In this document: in pieces, positions 63,218 through 64,000 of the stretch | How positions within the stretch are numbered: the stretch's first letter is position 1 | Layout: every line of letters begins with the position of its first letter | Assembly: GCA_964554105.1 (NCBI GenBank) | Contig: CAZKNF010000003.1 | Coordinates: 53,059-117,058 of the forward strand | Source of the DNA: CAZKNF01 sp964554105 | Lineage (GTDB): Bacteria; Bacteroidota; Rhodothermia; Rhodothermales; VXPQ01 | DNA: 64,000 bases | Reading direction: 5' to 3' | Notes under the pieces: generated by a model | The model's database searches: none | The model's input: the letters and a program-made list of their open reading frames with translations, nothing else | Told to the model about the DNA's origin: nothing | Program-made: the position numbers and the translations under genes

Positions 63218-64000
63218 TCATTTCGACAATACGAACTGCAAATCGTTCGCACGTACCCGCTCCCGGATGTAACGATCTGACGGGACTTCCAGGCGACACT
63301 CAGCGGTCTGCAGGATGAGCCTGAGGAGGTCGGCGTACGTGTATCCGGCATGCTCTGCCTGCTTGGCAAGGTGACCGTCCCAGCACCATCCCGGGTTCGG
63401 ATTCACCTCGAGCAGCCGCGGCCGGCCTTCGGCATCCAGACGCCAATCAAATCGTGCATAATCACGGCAGGCGAGACGTTCGAAAAGTATGCGGCTACAT
63501 TCCTCAATTCGGCTGCGAGTCGCGGCAGGCAATTCCGCCACCACGGACCGAACATCCGTCATGTATGGTGAGTCTGGCAGCCATTTGGCTTCGTAGCCAC
63601 AAATAGGCGGAAAATCCGGCGGCAAGGCGGAATAGTCATCTTCTGTGATTGGAAGCATCGTGTACCCGTCTCCGGGATTGCCGATGATGCCGATCGTCAA
63701 ATCCTTACCAGTCAAAAACTCCTCCACGAGAAGGGGCCGGTCTTTGCCTACTTGCCCACGAACCGCTTGCAATGCACGGTCCAGTTCAGACGGATCGTAT
63801 GCGACGGATTGCCGCGTGATGCCGACACTACAGTCTCCGGAATTCGGTTTGACGATCACGGGATAGTGTACGTTCAGCAGGTCCCGTGCTGAATCTCCAG
63901 GTCGGACGAAGTATGCGTCCGGAACGGGAATATTCATTTCCCGAGCCACGCCGCGCACCAGCGACTTGTCATAACAGAAGGAGAGGCATTGCGGGCCCGC
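63218..64000 (-). CDS. ATP-grasp ligase, D-alanine-D-alanine ligase-like, 5' partial
   Basis: The frame is open to base 64000, so the N-terminus lies outside the window; 260 residues are visible. The ATP-grasp sequence is good: CYDKSLVRGVAREMNIPVPD, then YPVIVKPNSGDCSVGITRQS, LLVEEFLTGKDLTIGIIG, and the metal-binding region LLEVNPNPGWCWDGHLAKQA. This matches the D-alanine-D-alanine ligase (Ddl) type and its relatives; the usual Ddl ending (NTIPG) is not present (NPNPG instead), so a related peptide ligase is also possible. The internal GTG at 63958 is not the start, since family sequence continues upstream. Confidence 0.88.
   Translation of the reverse strand, partial: AGPQCLSFCYDKSLVRGVAREMNIPVPDAYFVRPGDSARDLLNVHYPVIVKPNSGDCSVGITRQSVAYDPSELDRALQAVRGQVGKDRPLLVEEFLTGKDLTIGIIGNPGDGYTMLPITEDDYSALPPDFPPICGYEAKWLPDSPYMTDVRSVVAELPAATRSRIEECSRILFERLACRDYARFDWRLDAEGRPRLLEVNPNPGWCWDGHLAKQAEHAGYTYADLLRLILQTAECRLEVPSDRYIRERVRANDLQFVLSK

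Overview
The window looks like a chromosomal piece of a member of the Bacteroidota/Rhodothermota group, most likely an order Rhodothermales relative. The signs are a protein ending in a type IX secretion sorting domain (QNYPNPFNPTTTI), an ECF sigma/FecR/STN-TonB receptor trio, a TraR/DksA protein with the Bacteroidota-type cysteine-poor zinc finger, large signal peptidases with a long insertion, and a GAF protein family I associate with Bacteroidota. This assignment is inference from gene content. One run of exactly 100 N (17170-17269) shows that the sequence is a scaffold from a draft genome or metagenome bin.

Layout. 1-5.6 kb: the end of an L,D-transpeptidase, two tandem signal peptidase I genes, an exported protein and lepA. 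6.1-10.6 kb: ECF sigma, FecR-like anti-sigma and TonB-dependent receptor, with a perfect 31-base palindrome before the receptor. 10.6-18.8 kb: a minus-strand run yggS-divIVA-PNP-unknown-ileS-traR/dksA-lspA, similar to the cell-division-flanking order of Gram-positive bacteria. 18.9-23.1 kb: a YbbA/YbbP-type ABC transporter divergent from a TesA-like lipoprotein esterase. 23.2-29.9 kb: three-subunit proton-translocating transhydrogenase, then serC, serA and a DUF1015 gene. 30.2 kb: initiator tRNA with a strong terminator.

30.4-39 kb is the most accessory-looking part: a PRC-barrel-like protein, a proline-rich small ORF and an HD-domain protein fused to a PycTM (Pycsar-effector-like) membrane module on the minus strand. 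Divergent from these is a 1293-residue lipoprotein joining a metallophosphoesterase, a kinase-like central region and a BamA-like barrel, followed by a GAF protein. 39-48 kb: recA, cinA-pyrE-pgsA, dnaK and a TatD nuclease. 46-52 kb: a LytS-type kinase with a PDZ domain, its LytTR regulator, a SpoIID protein and a Sua5-type tRNA-modifying enzyme. 52-55 kb: a reductase/methyltransferase pair of the kind that accompanies type III polyketide synthases, but with no synthase, and a stand-alone receiver protein.

55-64 kb: a TMEM220-like protein, a sugar-use cluster (TIM-barrel isomerase, HAD phosphatase, Gfo/Idh oxidoreductase, MFS transporter), tRNA-Pro(GGG) with a duplicated hairpin, a secreted cupredoxin-glucose/sorbosone dehydrogenase with a T9SS tail, a small lipoprotein and a partial ATP-grasp ligase. 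I saw no CRISPR array, insertion sequence, phage module or rRNA. The best leads are the orphan HD-PycTM protein and the phosphatase/kinase-like/barrel fusion beside it; neither is shown here to be a working system.
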